Origin: Helopsaltes ochotensis
Lineage: Eukaryota; Chordata; Aves; Passeriformes; Locustellidae
NCBI GenBank assembly: GCA_013400155.1
Contig: VXBM01000043.1
Location: 78,532 to 142,531 of the forward strand
Length of the DNA stretch: 64,000 bases
Direction: 5' to 3'
Part shown: positions 1 through 12,949 of the stretch, one piece after another
How the letters are laid out: every line of letters starts with the position of its first letter
How positions within the stretch are numbered: position 1 is the first letter of the stretch
The notes under the pieces: generated by a model
What the model saw: the letters and a program-made list of their open reading frames with translations, nothing else
The model's database searches: none
Told to the model about the DNA's origin: nothing
Translations under genes and position numbers: made by a program

Positions 1-1964
1 GGCTGACAACATCAGTCAGGCGCTTTGCTTCCCTTCAGGGCTGTGTTACAAGGACTATCCATAATAGGCCATACTAACTTCAGAAGGCTTGGGACTGCGA
101 TTTTTTGGTGGGTCTTTTGTATTACAGCTGCTAGTGCTAATTTTATAGCTTAGAAAGCACTGAGAATGATACATTGTGCTTAAAAAAGAGGAAAAAGAAG
201 AGTTCTCCCTTTTCCGTTCTTGAATACAGCTGCAATATGTGCAAGTTTCAGAAAAATAAATCATCCTGAAAAGAACTCCTGCTCATTAAAGAAATAATAA
301 GAACCTCTTGTATTCCCATTTCGCCCTTTTCTTGCTTCTTGCTACATGCAGCTCCATGTCCCTGAACATCTTCCTTTGAACCTCTGACTCCTCCTTCTTG
401 ATGATAGTCCCCCTGCCTCAAACTTGCTCCAGAGATGAGCCCACGACAGGCTGCAGAACTGAATAATCCTGAACTTGATAACATGGATTTGCATTGCAAT
501 GTTTGGCACTGGCCACTTCTGTTTGCTCTTGCAAACATGACAACCAACTCCATCACTCAGTAAACGCAACCCTTAACTCTGCATTTCTTGACTGGATGAG
601 AATCTTCTCTGCCTTGAATGACACTGCTGTAGATATTCAATACCTGTGGCACTCTGCTTCAGGCCCCATAGTGCCCATCAGTTAAACCCTATAGATGCTC
701 ATATATGAATTCTACACAGAGGTGCAAAATCTTAAGATATAAAAAATTTGACATTTGTTCCTAGTTAGTATTTGGTAGGTGAGCTCATAACCTTCCCGCT
801 GCCCTGGCACCAGGAACAACTGAGAAATTGAAGTGGTATATGTGAAGACTGCAAAGGGAGGGTCCTGCTTCACTAGGAGGACTGCACTCAATTTACTGTG
901 CAGTTACGAGAAAAGAGGAGCAGAGTGGCTTTTAGGAAGAGCATAAAACTTAGAAAAGAGGGCAGCTCAGAAAAATGAAGATGCTTCCTAAGGAAGGTGA
1001 GGCCAAACTGAAGAGTTTAGATGAAGATCTGAAATTCTCCAAGTTTGAGAGTATTTGGATGTTAGATGTCTGTCTCCTCATTGCTTTCCTGCCTCAACAT
1101 ATACTGATGCCTCCTAAAAAGTAGTTCAGCTGGGCCTTGCTAGAAGCAGATACTCAAATGCATAGTTAAAAGCTGAAAAGGCAACACTGAGAACCAGAAT
1201 GAGGAGCTTGCAGGCATGTCTCAACAGGGAATGGTACAGGGTCTTAGCAAGCCTGAATCCTGTGAAGGATTGTAGGAGGGCAAGCTGTGAGATGGTCAGG
1301 CACTGTACCAAGTTAGCTCTGCTACACCCACTTTGAAACTCAAGGAAAAGGGACTAATAGCTGAATAGGAGATCTCAGTCATCCAAACAGGGGAGTGGCC
1401 TCCTCTACTGGACTGTCATTCTTTTTTTTTTTGTCTTTGGTTTTGATGCCATTTAGCATTTAAACAGGTGGCATTTGAGCAGAATCAGTTTCTCCAAACA
1501 CTGCATCTTATATATTGAGTACAAAAAAGTTATTTCAAGGGCTGTGTTGCTATGTGATTGCAGAACAGCAGTGCAGGAAGAAATGTCACCAATAAGAGCC
1601 TTTTGAAAATAGAAAACATTTAGCTGTTGTGAGATTACTTTTTCTGTTTTCATTGTTTAGAAACATATAAAATGACTGTAGTTCATATCTGCACTTTTGA
1701 TAGGTTGTGTGACTCACACTGCGATTACACCAGAAATACCAAAGAGGGAAAATATACATAACCCATGGTTAGGATTAAATGTGAGTTGCAAATAATCAGT
1801 GTTTACAGCACATTTAACCTGGGTGCAGTACAGTTTGTTCAGATTTTATTTAAGTCTGAATATCCAGTGTTGTGTTTGGAGCAGTAAGTGCACCACTGAC
1901 ATGAGCAAGGACAGGACTTTTGCTGCTGAATGCCAAACAGAGTTTTGCTGAGTTCAAAAGTCTG
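1..1964. other. Non-coding stretch, nothing recognised
   Basis: AT-rich sequence with only short open frames (about 100 codons or fewer) on either strand and no recognisable protein motif. A T11 run lies at 1422-1432. I see no repeat family I can name. Confidence 0.6.
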
Positions 1965-2415
1965 TAAGTTCACAAAACAAGTAGTGTTTCTTGCCATAAT
2001 TAAACTGCAAAAAGCATTTGCTTAAAAAAAAAGTTTTAATTACAATTGGCGTTTCCAATCCCAGTGCTGGAGGCGGTTGTCTTAGTGAAAATTTATGTCC
2101 TTTATGGCATTGGCAATAGACAAATCCAGTGGAAAAGCCCGTAAACAAGTTTCTAGGCAAATTTAATATTGGTTTAACCACTGGAGAAAGCATTTTGGTT
2201 GTTACCCTATTATTAAAGAGGTTGGAAATGGATTCACACACTCTCCTCTGCTGAGTTAATTGTCATATGGTTGGCATCATAGGCAACATAATTTTTCAGC
2301 AACATGGCCACCTCCAGCACTAAGCACACAAATGCCAATTGTATCTGAAAACCACTTTTCAGTTCTACTACACGGAAAAACATTCTGTGGTTTATTTGTG
2401 ATGAAAGACAATTCT
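1965..2415. repeat. Diverged inverted-repeat (foldback) element
   Basis: The block 2042-2106 matches the reverse complement of 2278-2342 at 45 of 65 positions without gaps (hand count, about 69%). Shared cores are ACAATTGGC, AGTGCTGGAGG and TGAAAA..TTATGT. Weaker similarity continues outward: CACAAA, AACTG.AAAAG and GTTTT in both arms. A spacer of about 170 bp separates the arms. What is seen is a foldback structure. Inference: it is either one palindromic non-autonomous element, as in the old Eulor/UCON class of vertebrate repeats, or two copies of one ancient repeat in opposite orientation. I could not assign a named family. Confidence 0.65.
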
Positions 2416-4811
2416 CTTTTTAAGAACAATGGAACTATTGGTCTGAGCAAATGAAATGAAGCTGGGAACCGTCTTTTAAACTCCATGTGAATTGTCAAAT
2501 AGACTGATGAGTGATTACTGTTAGGCAAATTCTGGCCCTATTTGAAGGCATGAATATTAGACACTCACTCTGTGCCACACATCAAAGAACCTGTGCCTGG
2601 GTAGGGCTTGCCAGCTCTGAAAGTACATATGTGACTGCTGTGGCTAAAGTGTGCTGCCCTGCTGCCCTCAGCTTCGGCCCCAGAGGTGGCTCCCAGCAGT
2701 CTGCATGTCAGGCACCGTGGATTCCAACTCTGAGTAAAACCATTTCCATAGCCCTAAGTCCTGAAAAAGGGTCTGAATAAAAGGCCTTGAGCCTATGAAC
2801 ACACTCAATATGCAGACAACATTAAAGAAAATATTATTAGGGCTTTTTCTGTATCCAGCTGTGGGATTTTAGGTGCTTACCAGAATAAAGATGGGTGACA
2901 ATTTTCCTCTTACATTTAAAACATTTCTCCCCATGCTAGAGATGTAATCAGGACAGAAATGAGTAAGATGTCATGCAATACATTAGATACATATGCAGCT
3001 GATACAGCCTGACTGATTAGTTAGATGGGGTGAACACGTTTAGGCATAGGAGGATTTTCCCCAGTGCTTGTGCTGTCTCCATCTCCAAAAAAAAGGACAG
3101 AACTGAAGATGCATTCAGTGAGGGACAGAGCCCAGTGTGCCCTGCAGGGGGGACTAGCAGAGCCGTAATGACATCACATGTTCCCCATTTCAACTTTTGT
3201 ATCTGGAGGCTGTTACTTGATCTTTGGCTATCAATTAAAAAAAAGAAAAAGAGATTTTAAGCAAAATTATTATTGTCTTTTATACTGACTAGTGGACCAA
3301 AGGTAGGTAATTAGCATGGTTTGGGCTCACCCACTGGGTGTAACATAAAACATGTAGTATAAATCTATAATAACACTTAATAATAATGAACACTTTTATA
3401 TTTTAAGCAAATTTGTTGACATGGTGCTCTCACAAATTAGGAAGCAACATCTGTTCTAACCATAATTCCTGAACAGCACATTACCAAATGAGACACACAT
3501 GTAGGGTTTTACCCAATCTGCCAAAGAAACTGATTGTACCTGAGTTACCTGGCCAGTAAAGGCTGAGCAATCAGATAATGTGATGGATTAACATTTCTTA
3601 GAAGTCATTTGGCTAAATAAATGCAAAAGGCAGAAAGACAAAAGGCAAAGTGATCAGCCCCAGAGATATGCTATGCTCTCTGATACAAACAAACAGATTA
3701 CTCAAAGCCCAGTTGTAATCTCACTACTGATCTTGGCTGTATTTTGACCAGTACAGTAGCCTAAAACTGACTTACTTTAGGAAATAATGGTCCTGTTACC
3801 ATTCCCTTGGGACAACATTCTCCTTTTTAAGTGTTTTATATATGTTTTGAAAGAAGTGTAGTGCCTGGAGCCCAGCACACAGAAACAGTTTTACAGTAAC
3901 ATAGAGAAGAAAAAAAAAAACATTCATAAGGAAGTTTCTAAGAATTACTGTTAACTGCAATATTACAAAAACCAGGTTAGGTTGTACCCTCAGCTGATGT
4001 AAACAGGTAACACTTCACAAGACAATCTCTTTTACATCTTTAGAGTTCTGGTATTTTAAACATCTTAATTTACACACTGCACATACTTTTGTGGATTGCT
4101 GCAAACACTGTAATTTCTGCTCAGATTTCCAAAAGAGGATGTCTACAGAGTGGCTAACCTGGACTCCTTGCTACGTGCATTTGAGTTTCATTGTTCAAGT
4201 GAATTAAACTGGATTAAGCACAGCCTGCAAACTGCTCGTGGGGGTGGTTCGCCTGCTAAGGGACTGTCAACTGCATTGTGAGGCCATGGTGCCTCTCCCT
4301 AGGGTCTTGGAGACAAGTTGCACTGTTTGTTTCACCCCTAGAAAGACTCATGGATGGTCTGCATGATATCCCATACTGGTTTTATGATAAATGGATAACA
4401 TGGTTGAGCTATAGTTAATTATATACTGCTTCCAAGGGCAGAAGAGCTTCTGTAAGGTGTTCAACCCTTTCACTTTTCTTTGTCTTCTATTTTAGTTGAT
4501 TTCTTTTCTCTTTTTCTGCCTCAGTTTATTCTGTGATCATATTCTTACAGAGCTTTAGGATGTCTTATTTCTCTGGATTCCATTACTTCTTTGGCTTGTT
4601 TTGTACATAATTTATTGAAGTCTTTATACTTGAAAGTATATAAAGCAGCTTTTAGGCCTTTAGGTGGTTCTTCACTATGACTTTGGGAGCAAAATAGTCT
4701 CACAGAGATGTTCACTAGCTGCACTTAATATCTCCACCTGACTTCCAGGCTGTATTTTGTATCTTGTTTAGTGGCCTGTATATGTGGCATGTATATGGTG
4801 TTTATATAGGT
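2416..4811. other. Non-coding stretch, nothing recognised
   Basis: No open frame with recognisable protein content and no clear interspersed repeat. An A11 run lies at 3910-3920. The block just before the CR1 (4450-4810) is T-rich and unremarkable. Confidence 0.6.
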
Positions 4812-5516
4812 CAGCTGTATGAGGTTCAACAAGGCTAAGCTCTGGCTCTTGCACCTGAGTCACAACAGCCCATCTGAACACGAGCCAGCTGTGCCCACAT
4901 GGCCAAGATGGCCAATGGCCTCTTGGCCTGTATCAGGAATAGTGTGGCCAGCAGGACCAGGGCAGGATTTTCCCCCTGTGCTCAGCACTGGTGAGGCCAC
5001 ACCTCGAGTGCTGTGTCCAGTGCTGAGCCCCTCATGACAAGAAAGACATTGAGGGGCTGGAGTGAGCCAGAGGAGGACAGTGGAGCTGGAGAAGGGTCTG
5101 GAGAGTGATTTATATGAAGAGTGCCTGAGGAAGTTGGGGTTGTTTAGCCTGGAGAAAAGGAGGCCCAAAATGTGACCTTATTGCTCTTTACAACTGCCTG
5201 AAAGGTGGCTGTAGTGAGGTGGGGCTCAGTCTCCTCTGCCAGGTAACAAGTGACAGGACAAGATGAAATGGCCTCAAGTTGCACCAGGGAAAGTTTAGAC
5301 TGGAAATTAGGAGTTATTTTTCTACTGAAAGGGTGGTCAGGCACTGGAATGAGATTCCCAAGGAAGGGGTGGAATCACCATCTCTGGAAGTGTTCAAAAG
5401 GCATGTGGATGTGGCACTTGGGATACGGTTTAGTGGTGAACACAGTGGTGCTGGGTTAATGGTTGGACTCTACGATCTCAGAGGTCTTTTCCAAACTTCA
5501 TGAGTCTATAATTCTA
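4812..5516 (+). mobile_element. CR1 LINE retrotransposon, 5'-truncated 3' end
   Basis: This is the 3' portion of a chicken-repeat-1 non-LTR retrotransposon. It starts within the C-terminal part of ORF2 (reverse transcriptase polyprotein): CAGCTGTATGAGGTTCAACAAGGC at 4814 onward encodes the usual YEVQQG/MRFNKAK-type segment. It then runs through the familiar segments for WPRWPMASWPVSGIVWPAGPG (about 4898-4965), GLFSLEKRR-like (about 5138-5162) and the ERVVRHWN / VESPSLEVFK region (about 5328-5398). It ends near 5516 with TCTTTTCCAAACTTCATGAG and a decayed form of the short ATTCTATG-type 3' repeats. The frame is broken by frameshifts, so the copy is dead. Severe 5' truncation is typical of CR1. 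No poly(A) tail is expected and none is seen. This element is the best taxonomic clue in the window: the match is to the bird-type subfamily. Confidence 0.93.
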
Positions 5517-7123
5517 AGGCATGAACGCTTTTTTTTGGGAGATCTGACAGCTTTTTACTTAGAGACGTGTGACAGCTCAAAGGGAAAGCAACAGAAAATC
5601 ATGCATTAATCCTATGGGGAAAGCCTGCTCACCAGGCAGGCTCTGAAACAAAAGTATGGCACAGTCTGGCTCATTAAGAAGCACAAGGAATAAACCTGAC
5701 AATAACTTTAAACTCCTTCATCTTTACTAAGGAAAGTGGCAGGTGTAGTGATAACTGTTCTTTCAAGTAGAAGACATAGCTCATATAGCTCTTTGCATTA
5801 AGGAATATAAATCCATTATCAAAATCAACCAATATACTTTTTCAACAAAAAGAGGTAAAGTCTGACACAGAAAGAACAGAGTCCCTCCACCTGTCCCACA
5901 GGTGAATCGTGGCAGCAGGCAGTGTGAGGCAGTTGATGACCAGAATAAAACCCAGCCCCATTCCATCTACTGATCCATGATGAACACTGCCAACTTGGGG
6001 AGCCCCTTGCACCACCACAACTACACAGAGCAATTGCTGTACATGTAAAAACCTATGGCAAGATTTTTGAGGCACACAATTCTGCTTGGAACAGGGATTT
6101 GTGTGGTCTGCAGTCCCCTGTACCACGCTGCCTCTGGTACAGCACATGGAAGGTGCTGAGTTTGTCATTCCTGTCTAGAATCAGAAGTGCCCACAAAGTT
6201 TGCCAAAAGAAAATGAAGAGCTGGCAAAGCTTGGGGAGAGTGGAAGTTTATATGAATCACATCTTCATTTGTGAGAAGTTTGAGGAAGAACATGATGTCA
6301 GGTTAAAACATGTTTGGAAAGGAATGTAGCTTGCAGGACTAAACTGAAATTAATGTGTGCCTCTACAAAGCCTGTTGCAGTTCTTGGCTCCTGTGACTGG
6401 AAAAGGGGAGTAAGGACAGTTCTAGAAATATAAAACCATAGCTCAAATACTGCCAACTAACACTGTGGTGCACGTATGGGAGAAATAAGAGAGATGAATA
6501 TTCAGAATTCTAAAAAACATGTACAACATTTTTACCGTGAATTTACACGTTTCTTTCAAACTACCTTCAGACCACTATATGCTCATTCTGTTATTAATAA
6601 GCAGTAATGATAAAAAAAAATCTATCCAATTAAATATATTTTACTGCATTTTAATGGAATTTCATAGCACTGGAATGCTCCTACAGTTGCTGTCTGTCAC
6701 CTTACCTACTGGTAACTAAGGATACTTGTTGTTGATTTATGGATTCCTTTTTTTCAAAATAGTTGCAGAGAGAGAGAGAGGATGCTAGGGAAAGCTTAGA
6801 GAAAATTCTGTAAGGAAGTTACAAAAAAAAGAGGGAGAAAGAACTTTCTGTTCATGAGAGACAATACAGTTTTCTCATTCAAATTAAGTTTTTTGTTCAA
6901 AGATAAAAGAAAGCAACTCTCACTATAACAGCATCACCTTACACGTGTACAGAAGAGTATGCATTCAGTTCTTTACAGGAAAAAGAAGCTGGGAAACCTG
7001 CATGAGATAGTCGCTTTTCCCATCTTCTATCAACAAATCACAAAGGAAAATCCAGGCCCAGTTACAAAATCCCAGCCCACTTAGCTTTTCTACAGAATAA
7101 TATTTTATTATGAAAAAGTTTGT

Positions 7124-7126
<3 letters not shown>
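5517..7126. other. Non-coding stretch with a short (AG)n run
   Basis: No coding or repeat content recognised except an (AG)7 microsatellite at 6767-6780. Bases 5685-5707 closely match 8583-8605 (21 of 23 identical); see the separate entry. Confidence 0.6.
5685..5707 (+). repeat. Short direct repeat, copy 1 (partner 8583-8605)
   Basis: AAGGAATAAACCT is shared exactly with 8583-8605, and the 23-base blocks differ at two sites only. Upstream, both copies also carry AAACAAA and ACAGT, with a length difference between. This fits two old copies of the same repeat, but the similar stretch is short. Confidence 0.4.

Positions 7127-7181
<55 letters not shown>
7127..7181. repeat. Uninterrupted poly(T), 55 bases
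   Basis: A pure T run of 55 bases. If read on the minus strand it would be a poly(A) tail, but the adjoining sequence (7182-7280) has no AATAAA-type signal on the minus strand near the tail and I find no target-site duplication. Avian CR1 does not make poly(A) tails, so the run is either a simple homopolymer expansion or the tail of an unrecognised retroposed RNA. Homopolymer length in the assembly may be unreliable. Confidence 0.9.
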
Positions 7182-7182
<1 letters not shown>

Positions 7183-8624
7183 GTAAATTTTAAACCTGCA
7201 AAACTTTGAATGGCTTGCATGGAGCTATGGGAGTGCTCCTTTCCTAAATTTGTCCATATTAAACTTTGAAAAGGCTGATGTGGGAACGATCCATAGAAAG
7301 AAGAGACTGCGTTTCATTTTGCCCATAAATGGAACTGGATGCATGGCACTGGATTATGTGGAATGTGCATGGGATCCTGCTTACATAGCCTGTGCACAAA
7401 CCCCAAATGTTTGCAGGCACAGTTGAAAGTGAGCTCTGCTCAGAGCGGATGTTTCTCTTCTGTATGTCATGCAACAGGAAAGCCAATCATATTAGTAATT
7501 TTACATCACAGCAGACTGGTATTGCATTAAAACTCCTCTGACATGGAGAACAGTTCTAGGATAAGATGATTTCCAGGACATCTTTCAGAAAAGTACCATT
7601 TATTCTCTATCCTCCTTTATTTTTTTTATAGATAATATCCCTGCACTTATCCTGCGGTAGTAGCTGGATGGCACATTAATGAGAGCACTCCTAATACAGG
7701 AGGCCTCATGTTGCTGAATACCGATGTTAGTGGTCTGAAGGGATCTGTTCCCAGAAAAGTACAGTTACCTTTCCACTTCCAGAGACCAGTCTGTCTAATT
7801 TTTCAATTAATTTCAATTCTGACTTTGCTTAAACCAGCTCTGCCTGTCTGCCCTTGATTGCAGTTTATACCGGTGTTTCTGAAAGGCTCATTCTCTCTCG
7901 CTTGCATTACAGTTCAGCACAGAAGGTGATTTAAACTTCTTCTGATTTGATACAGGTATGACTTAGCACGTGTTGGAAACATGGTCTGATGCATTTCTTA
8001 TAGCTGCACTGTTTTTTCTCCTAAGGCACAACATTTACAGTAGGACCACCTAAATCATTTGCTGTATTACTGTTCTGAAATGTCATTTGACTGGCATATA
8101 CATGTTAAGATGCAGGGTTCATCCTGAGCTCCTTATCTGTCTGTTTGATCAAGAAGCTGGGACACTGTGTGCACGACCACTTCCAGAGCAAAGGAATCAC
8201 ACGAGCTGTCACATGAGCTGTGGGGGGAACTAGTATTTTACTAAACAACCCACCATTGAACCCTCCTGTGTCCTGTTCCAGATCGCCTTGAAAGGGAGCA
8301 GCATGGATACTGCAAAGGAGGGCAACATAAAACTGAGGTTTGAGAACTGCTCCGAGCAATCAAGCCCTTTTTCTCACTGCAGTTAATGCTGAATAGAGGA
8401 TCATTCTAATCCTCCTTAAATTGCTGCACAAGTGTTACAATGCCTGCTTTACAGCCACTCTGTCTTGCCCTCCTCGACTGAACTATACCCTTTCCTGAAG
8501 TGCACCTGGGCTCACAGCAGTTGAGCACACAAAACCTCCTGTGAAAACTCCCAGCAAACAAACACTGTATACAGTAATCCAGAAGGAATAAACCTAACAG
8601 TAACTACTTGATATTTGAACATCG
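7182..8624. other. Non-coding stretch, nothing recognised
   Basis: No coding or named repeat content. AAACTTTGAA occurs twice (7200 and 7261), 61 bases apart. The second direct-repeat copy (8583-8605) lies at the right end. Confidence 0.55.
8583..8605 (+). repeat. Short direct repeat, copy 2 (partner 5685-5707)
   Basis: Matches 5685-5707 at 21 of 23 positions in the same orientation. Similarity is not convincing further downstream. Confidence 0.4.
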
Positions 8625-8830
8625 TTTAACGAGTGCCCAGAATTCATCTGTAAATGCACTTTGTTAATTTTGGGCCTGCTATTCATTAATTAGAGGCTTA
8701 GTGGCAAGTGCCATTGAGCTATCTGCAATGTTTAAGGTTACATCAAGCCCTAGTAAATGGCTTGCTGATAACAAGATGCATCCATCTTCATTACTTGGCC
8801 ACTCCTGTCTGAGTTTGCTCTGCTTCCTGT
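8625..8830. promoter_or_regulatory. Candidate conserved non-coding element
   Basis: Seen: a homeodomain-type cluster ATTCATTAATTAGAGG (8681 onward), dense TTAATT/CATTA words, no long open frame and no repeat signature. Inference: this texture is common in vertebrate developmental enhancers. Conservation cannot be judged from one genome, so the call is tentative. Confidence 0.3.
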
Positions 8831-10163
8831 AAGGGCTGTGTCACTTGGAACTGAAGAATTAAACTTTTATCCAAACCAGATTCTGCACTTTCACCTCTTT
8901 TTATTCCTTGAGTAGTTCCAATTTATTTTACTTAAATGACACTGGATTACCTAACATGGAGAGGAGCAGTACCTTAACGTAAAACAGTTGCCAGATCTTT
9001 AGTTCTGGGATGGAGTGTTGCAGTGGGTTAACATTTATAGAAACCGTTACATTTATATTTCATCTGATACTGGTCTCAGTGTAAAGAACTCATGAGGTTA
9101 CAACTTAGATAGGATAAAAACCCCGAAAAACACAGGAAATTAATTCTAAATCCAAAGAATAAATATCCCCTTTTTTTAGTTTACTTTTCCAATGCAACGC
9201 TTTCAAAATATATATCACACAAGGCAATCATAATTCAAGTGAAATAGCATGAAGACATTTCCATGTAAATTCTCAGGTATACGTATGTCTATATGTGTTC
9301 ATTCAGGGAAAGATCACTGCAACTAGTTTTCCCCTGCCTTTGCTAAACATGCTCTTTTTTGAGCAATAATGCTCTTGTCTGAGTCTAGGGAGGTGTAGTT
9401 GAACCTAATCATCAACTTCCTAAACTCACCGTTTTCCCTTAAAACTACAAGTAGAGGAACTTGAAATAGAAAAGCAACCTCTTTTGGCAGATGGTCTTTT
9501 TAAGCAGCTGCTGCAAGATGCATATAATGCTGCTTGGCATGGTTGTTTAACACATTAGGGTGCTCACAGGTATAGCCTTTTGCTCTCATGAACAATTTTA
9601 AGCACTTAAGTTCCATTTTAAGCATCACTGCTTGGGATTGGTAATTGCAATCCCAGTGGAAAGCAAGTTTCTGGGTGCTGATGCTCAAACAGTGCGTGTA
9701 TGTAGGAAGTGAAGAGAAAGAGGGTGCTTGTTGCAATGGTAGCTCAAGGGAGAGTACCAGAAAACCCTTACACTTCTGAGCTGGCACACGTATCTCAGAC
9801 TGGCAGGTTTCACTGGGGAAAAGCCTTTGGGGTGTTACTGCTTGGTGTGCACACCTCCAGCTGGTTCAGAAAGCCTGTATACCTGTCTGACACGGGGCAG
9901 GCACAAGTAGGGACACATCTCTGGCCAGCGCAGCGCTGAATTGACTCCACTAGGCTGGTGATGCAAAGAGCACACCTTTGTAGGTGCCGTACTGCACGTG
10001 AAGATATCCATCCCCCCCACCCCGCCCCTGCCCCCACTATCTAAGACACACAAAGCTACCAAATTGTGGTGAATAGCAACTTTTGCATTTACAATCAAAT
10101 TCCAGGAGGGTTAGTTGTATTCATGTGTCATTCTTCCATTAGCCTGCATCTTCGTTAGATACT
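8831..10163. other. Non-coding stretch, nothing recognised
   Basis: Several overlapping short frames occur at 9500-10100 on both strands, none with a protein signature. A C-rich patch lies at 10013-10035. Confidence 0.55.
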
Positions 10164-10279
10164 AAATGAGAAAATAAAACTGAAAGGGTGGGGAGAAAAG
10201 ACAAAGCAGACATAAAGCTTGCTTTGCGACATTTAGACACAAAGTTATCTATATTATCCGTGATTGAAACAGACAATCT
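10164..10279 (+). repeat. Diverged duplicated block, copy A (partner 13121-13231)
   Basis: Bases 10200-10279 align without gaps to 13152-13231 at about 57 of 80 positions (hand count). Identical cores are GACAAAGCAGACA, GTTATCT, TATTAT and ATTGAAA. Weaker similarity extends left to A[CT]TAAATGA at 10161-10169. Both copies keep an ACAAAG (SOX/TCF-like) word and a TTATCT (GATA-like) word at the same spacing. It may be a locally duplicated regulatory element or two relics of one ancient repeat; no named family is recognised. Confidence 0.7.
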
Positions 10280-12949
10280 TAAGCTGAGTATTTCTTAAAT
10301 TTACCATAAGGATGAGCTGGACTCTTGAGGTAAGTGCTCTTTGAAGCTAATGTGCTACTGTACAAAAAAAGCTTTTTCTCCCTTTGAAAAGATAAAGCTA
10401 ATATTGTGGCAGCACAGGCTACAATGCTGTCACTGAAATGGGGGTCAAAGCTGAAGGTTCTTTACTATCAGAAAGCTAAATAGAGGTATCTTAATTTTTT
10501 TTTATTATTATTATTAATATTATTCAAACAAAAATTCTGTTTGAGCACCCTAAGATACTATACATGCAGGTCTCTGGAGAGAAAATCATTCATCTGTCCA
10601 ATTTCTATTATTCAATATTGCTTTAAAAAAATCAGAGAAGGAAGAAGAAAAAACTTTGGGCATCCTAAGGTCAAGGCGATTTTTAAAAAGGTTAAAAGCT
10701 ATTCAAAAGGGTTACAGTATCCATAAAGGCAAATGAGATTACATTTAAAGACTGATGGAGAAAAAGCAATAATTGAGATAAAACGCTACCGTCTCAAAAA
10801 GGTTTAGACTGAGGAAATGCTGATATTAAAGCAAAGAAATTGAAATACTTACAGATCAGCCATCACATCAAATACAGCAGAGAATTTAATTAAATTTGCA
10901 ACAATTATGTTTACTTTTAATGTTTACTAGGATTTTTTAGTTTCTTCCATCATTGTTCAGTTAAATATTTTTGTAATAACTTGGGGAATATTGTGATTGT
11001 GTGTCTCCAACCATCAGCTGTCAACTGCTGACCTCTCTGTTCCCTGCATCTGTAATGGTACATGCCTTTGTCCTGGAAAGAGTTATGATGTTTGAATCAA
11101 ATACATTGTGAAGTTACAAACCCCATAACATGATATGGACAATGATTGCCGAGATACACTTACAAAATATATTTTAGAGCTCCCCACAGAACAAAGATGG
11201 GGAAAAAAGTCACAAACATTACTCTCTGCTGTTTGCCATTAATTTCATGAGTAATCATTACATGAGATGAGTGTTGAATGTGAAGCCTGCTGTAAAGGCA
11301 TATGGTAAATAAAATGCACAGAAGTCCAAAACCACAAAATAGCTGGATCAAAACATCACTGAGGCCCTGAAATTCAAGCTATAAAAGTATTCTGAGTGGT
11401 GACCTAGGCACAGGATCTCTGTTTATCCCACATAATGTTGGTATTGCAACCTATTGAGAAATTACAATTTGTATTTCAAACTGCCCTTTTCTCTGCTGTG
11501 ACTTTTACCCAAGAGTCTAAGTCTCAGAGGTTGTAGTAATTATTGCTAAAGGGAGTCATGATAGAGAATTGTCTCACACCCAGCCAAAAAATTGCAGCAA
11601 ACAGATGTATTTGTCTTTTCTGTCTGTGAGTCAGGAGCTTCGTCAAATGTTGGGACACCCATGGACTCTTGACAGATCAAACAAGTTTCTTACAAACTGA
11701 GGGATATGACAAGCAGAGTGTCTAGAATAGAAATGCCCAAGCAGTGACTGAGAGGCCAGTTGAAAGTGATTCAAGGCTTGATGCAGGACTAAAAGCTGTT
11801 TGCCCCTCTCACTGCTCACTGTTCCATGGCTGGTCATTGCCACTACCACAACCTGCCACAATGGCTGCTCTGTAAGAAGCAAGGCAGCAGAACCAGCCTG
11901 GGAACACATAGATTAAAAAACATTCAACAATTAAAACCTCATTGAACTTGGCCATTCTCTGTATGCAAAGGTTTTATAAACTCATGTTAAACCCTTCCTC
12001 ACTTCTTCAGTATATAGATTCAAGCTAATTTTCAGCCAGGTAGTACTCTGCACGTTGTGGATTGCTCAGGACCTCTTCCATTTAAATGTCTAGTGATGGG
12101 CCAATTTGCAATCTCCAGGGTGAGTTACTGGTGTCCTTGCACACTCGGGATTTATTCTGCTTGTTCACCAAAGAGCTTTGCAAAACCTCTGGAATGCTCA
12201 TTATTAGGAGAATAACAAATGATGAACAACAATTTGTCCACTTTGAATAAAAAAATTTTCAGAGAAGTCATCATGTAAAAATGTCCAGTGGTCTGCAAGG
12301 TGCTCGTGAGAGGCTATCATGAAGAGGTTCCTGGCTATTGGAGTAGTTTGATGAAAAAACATCTATGCCGTGAATTCTCCACCTGTGCTGGAAAAAACGT
12401 TTGCACATTTCTCTTTGTTTTATTTGTATCTGTTTGAGCTTGGCTTTTCTCTGTTACCCTTTGTGGAGGTGTTCGAGAGCTTGGCTGAAGGAAATTTCTT
12501 TTATATTGAAAAAAAGTTGTTAAAATGACTTTCCGATCTTGCATGCTTTGTTTTATTTCAGCCTCTGGGGTTTTCAAACAGGTGAGTTACCATCTACCAA
12601 AATCATAAGGAAATAAAAATGATATAGAAAAAGAGCTATGAAACATGTTTCAAACAGAAGGGACAAACTAAGAAAGCACTGCACAGGTCTGTAAATTACT
12701 ATTTTAATTTGGGACCTATGACAACCTTGACAATGCCCCTTTATGTCTCTCTCTATTGTCTCTATTTATATCATGCCATTTTTATTTACTGTTCATCTAG
12801 CAAATGAAGCCTGTCCCCAGCACTCAGAGTGCCAGGCTATAGAATTGCTCTAAGTCTCCCTGGAGCAGTGTTCAGCCACGGGTAAACTAGTCCTGCAATG
12901 AGATGCTTCCTATTCTCCCTCGAAGGTACAGAATGAAGTAACTCATTGT
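10280..12949. other. Non-coding stretch, AT-rich low-complexity patch near start
   Basis: A T/A-rich triplet patch of TTATTA type spans 10494-10523. Remaining sequence carries only chance frames. No repeat family recognised. Confidence 0.55.

Noticed and set aside
5144..5503. Short frames within the CR1 as host genes
   Set aside because: They are fragments of the retrotransposon ORF2 end or its antisense.
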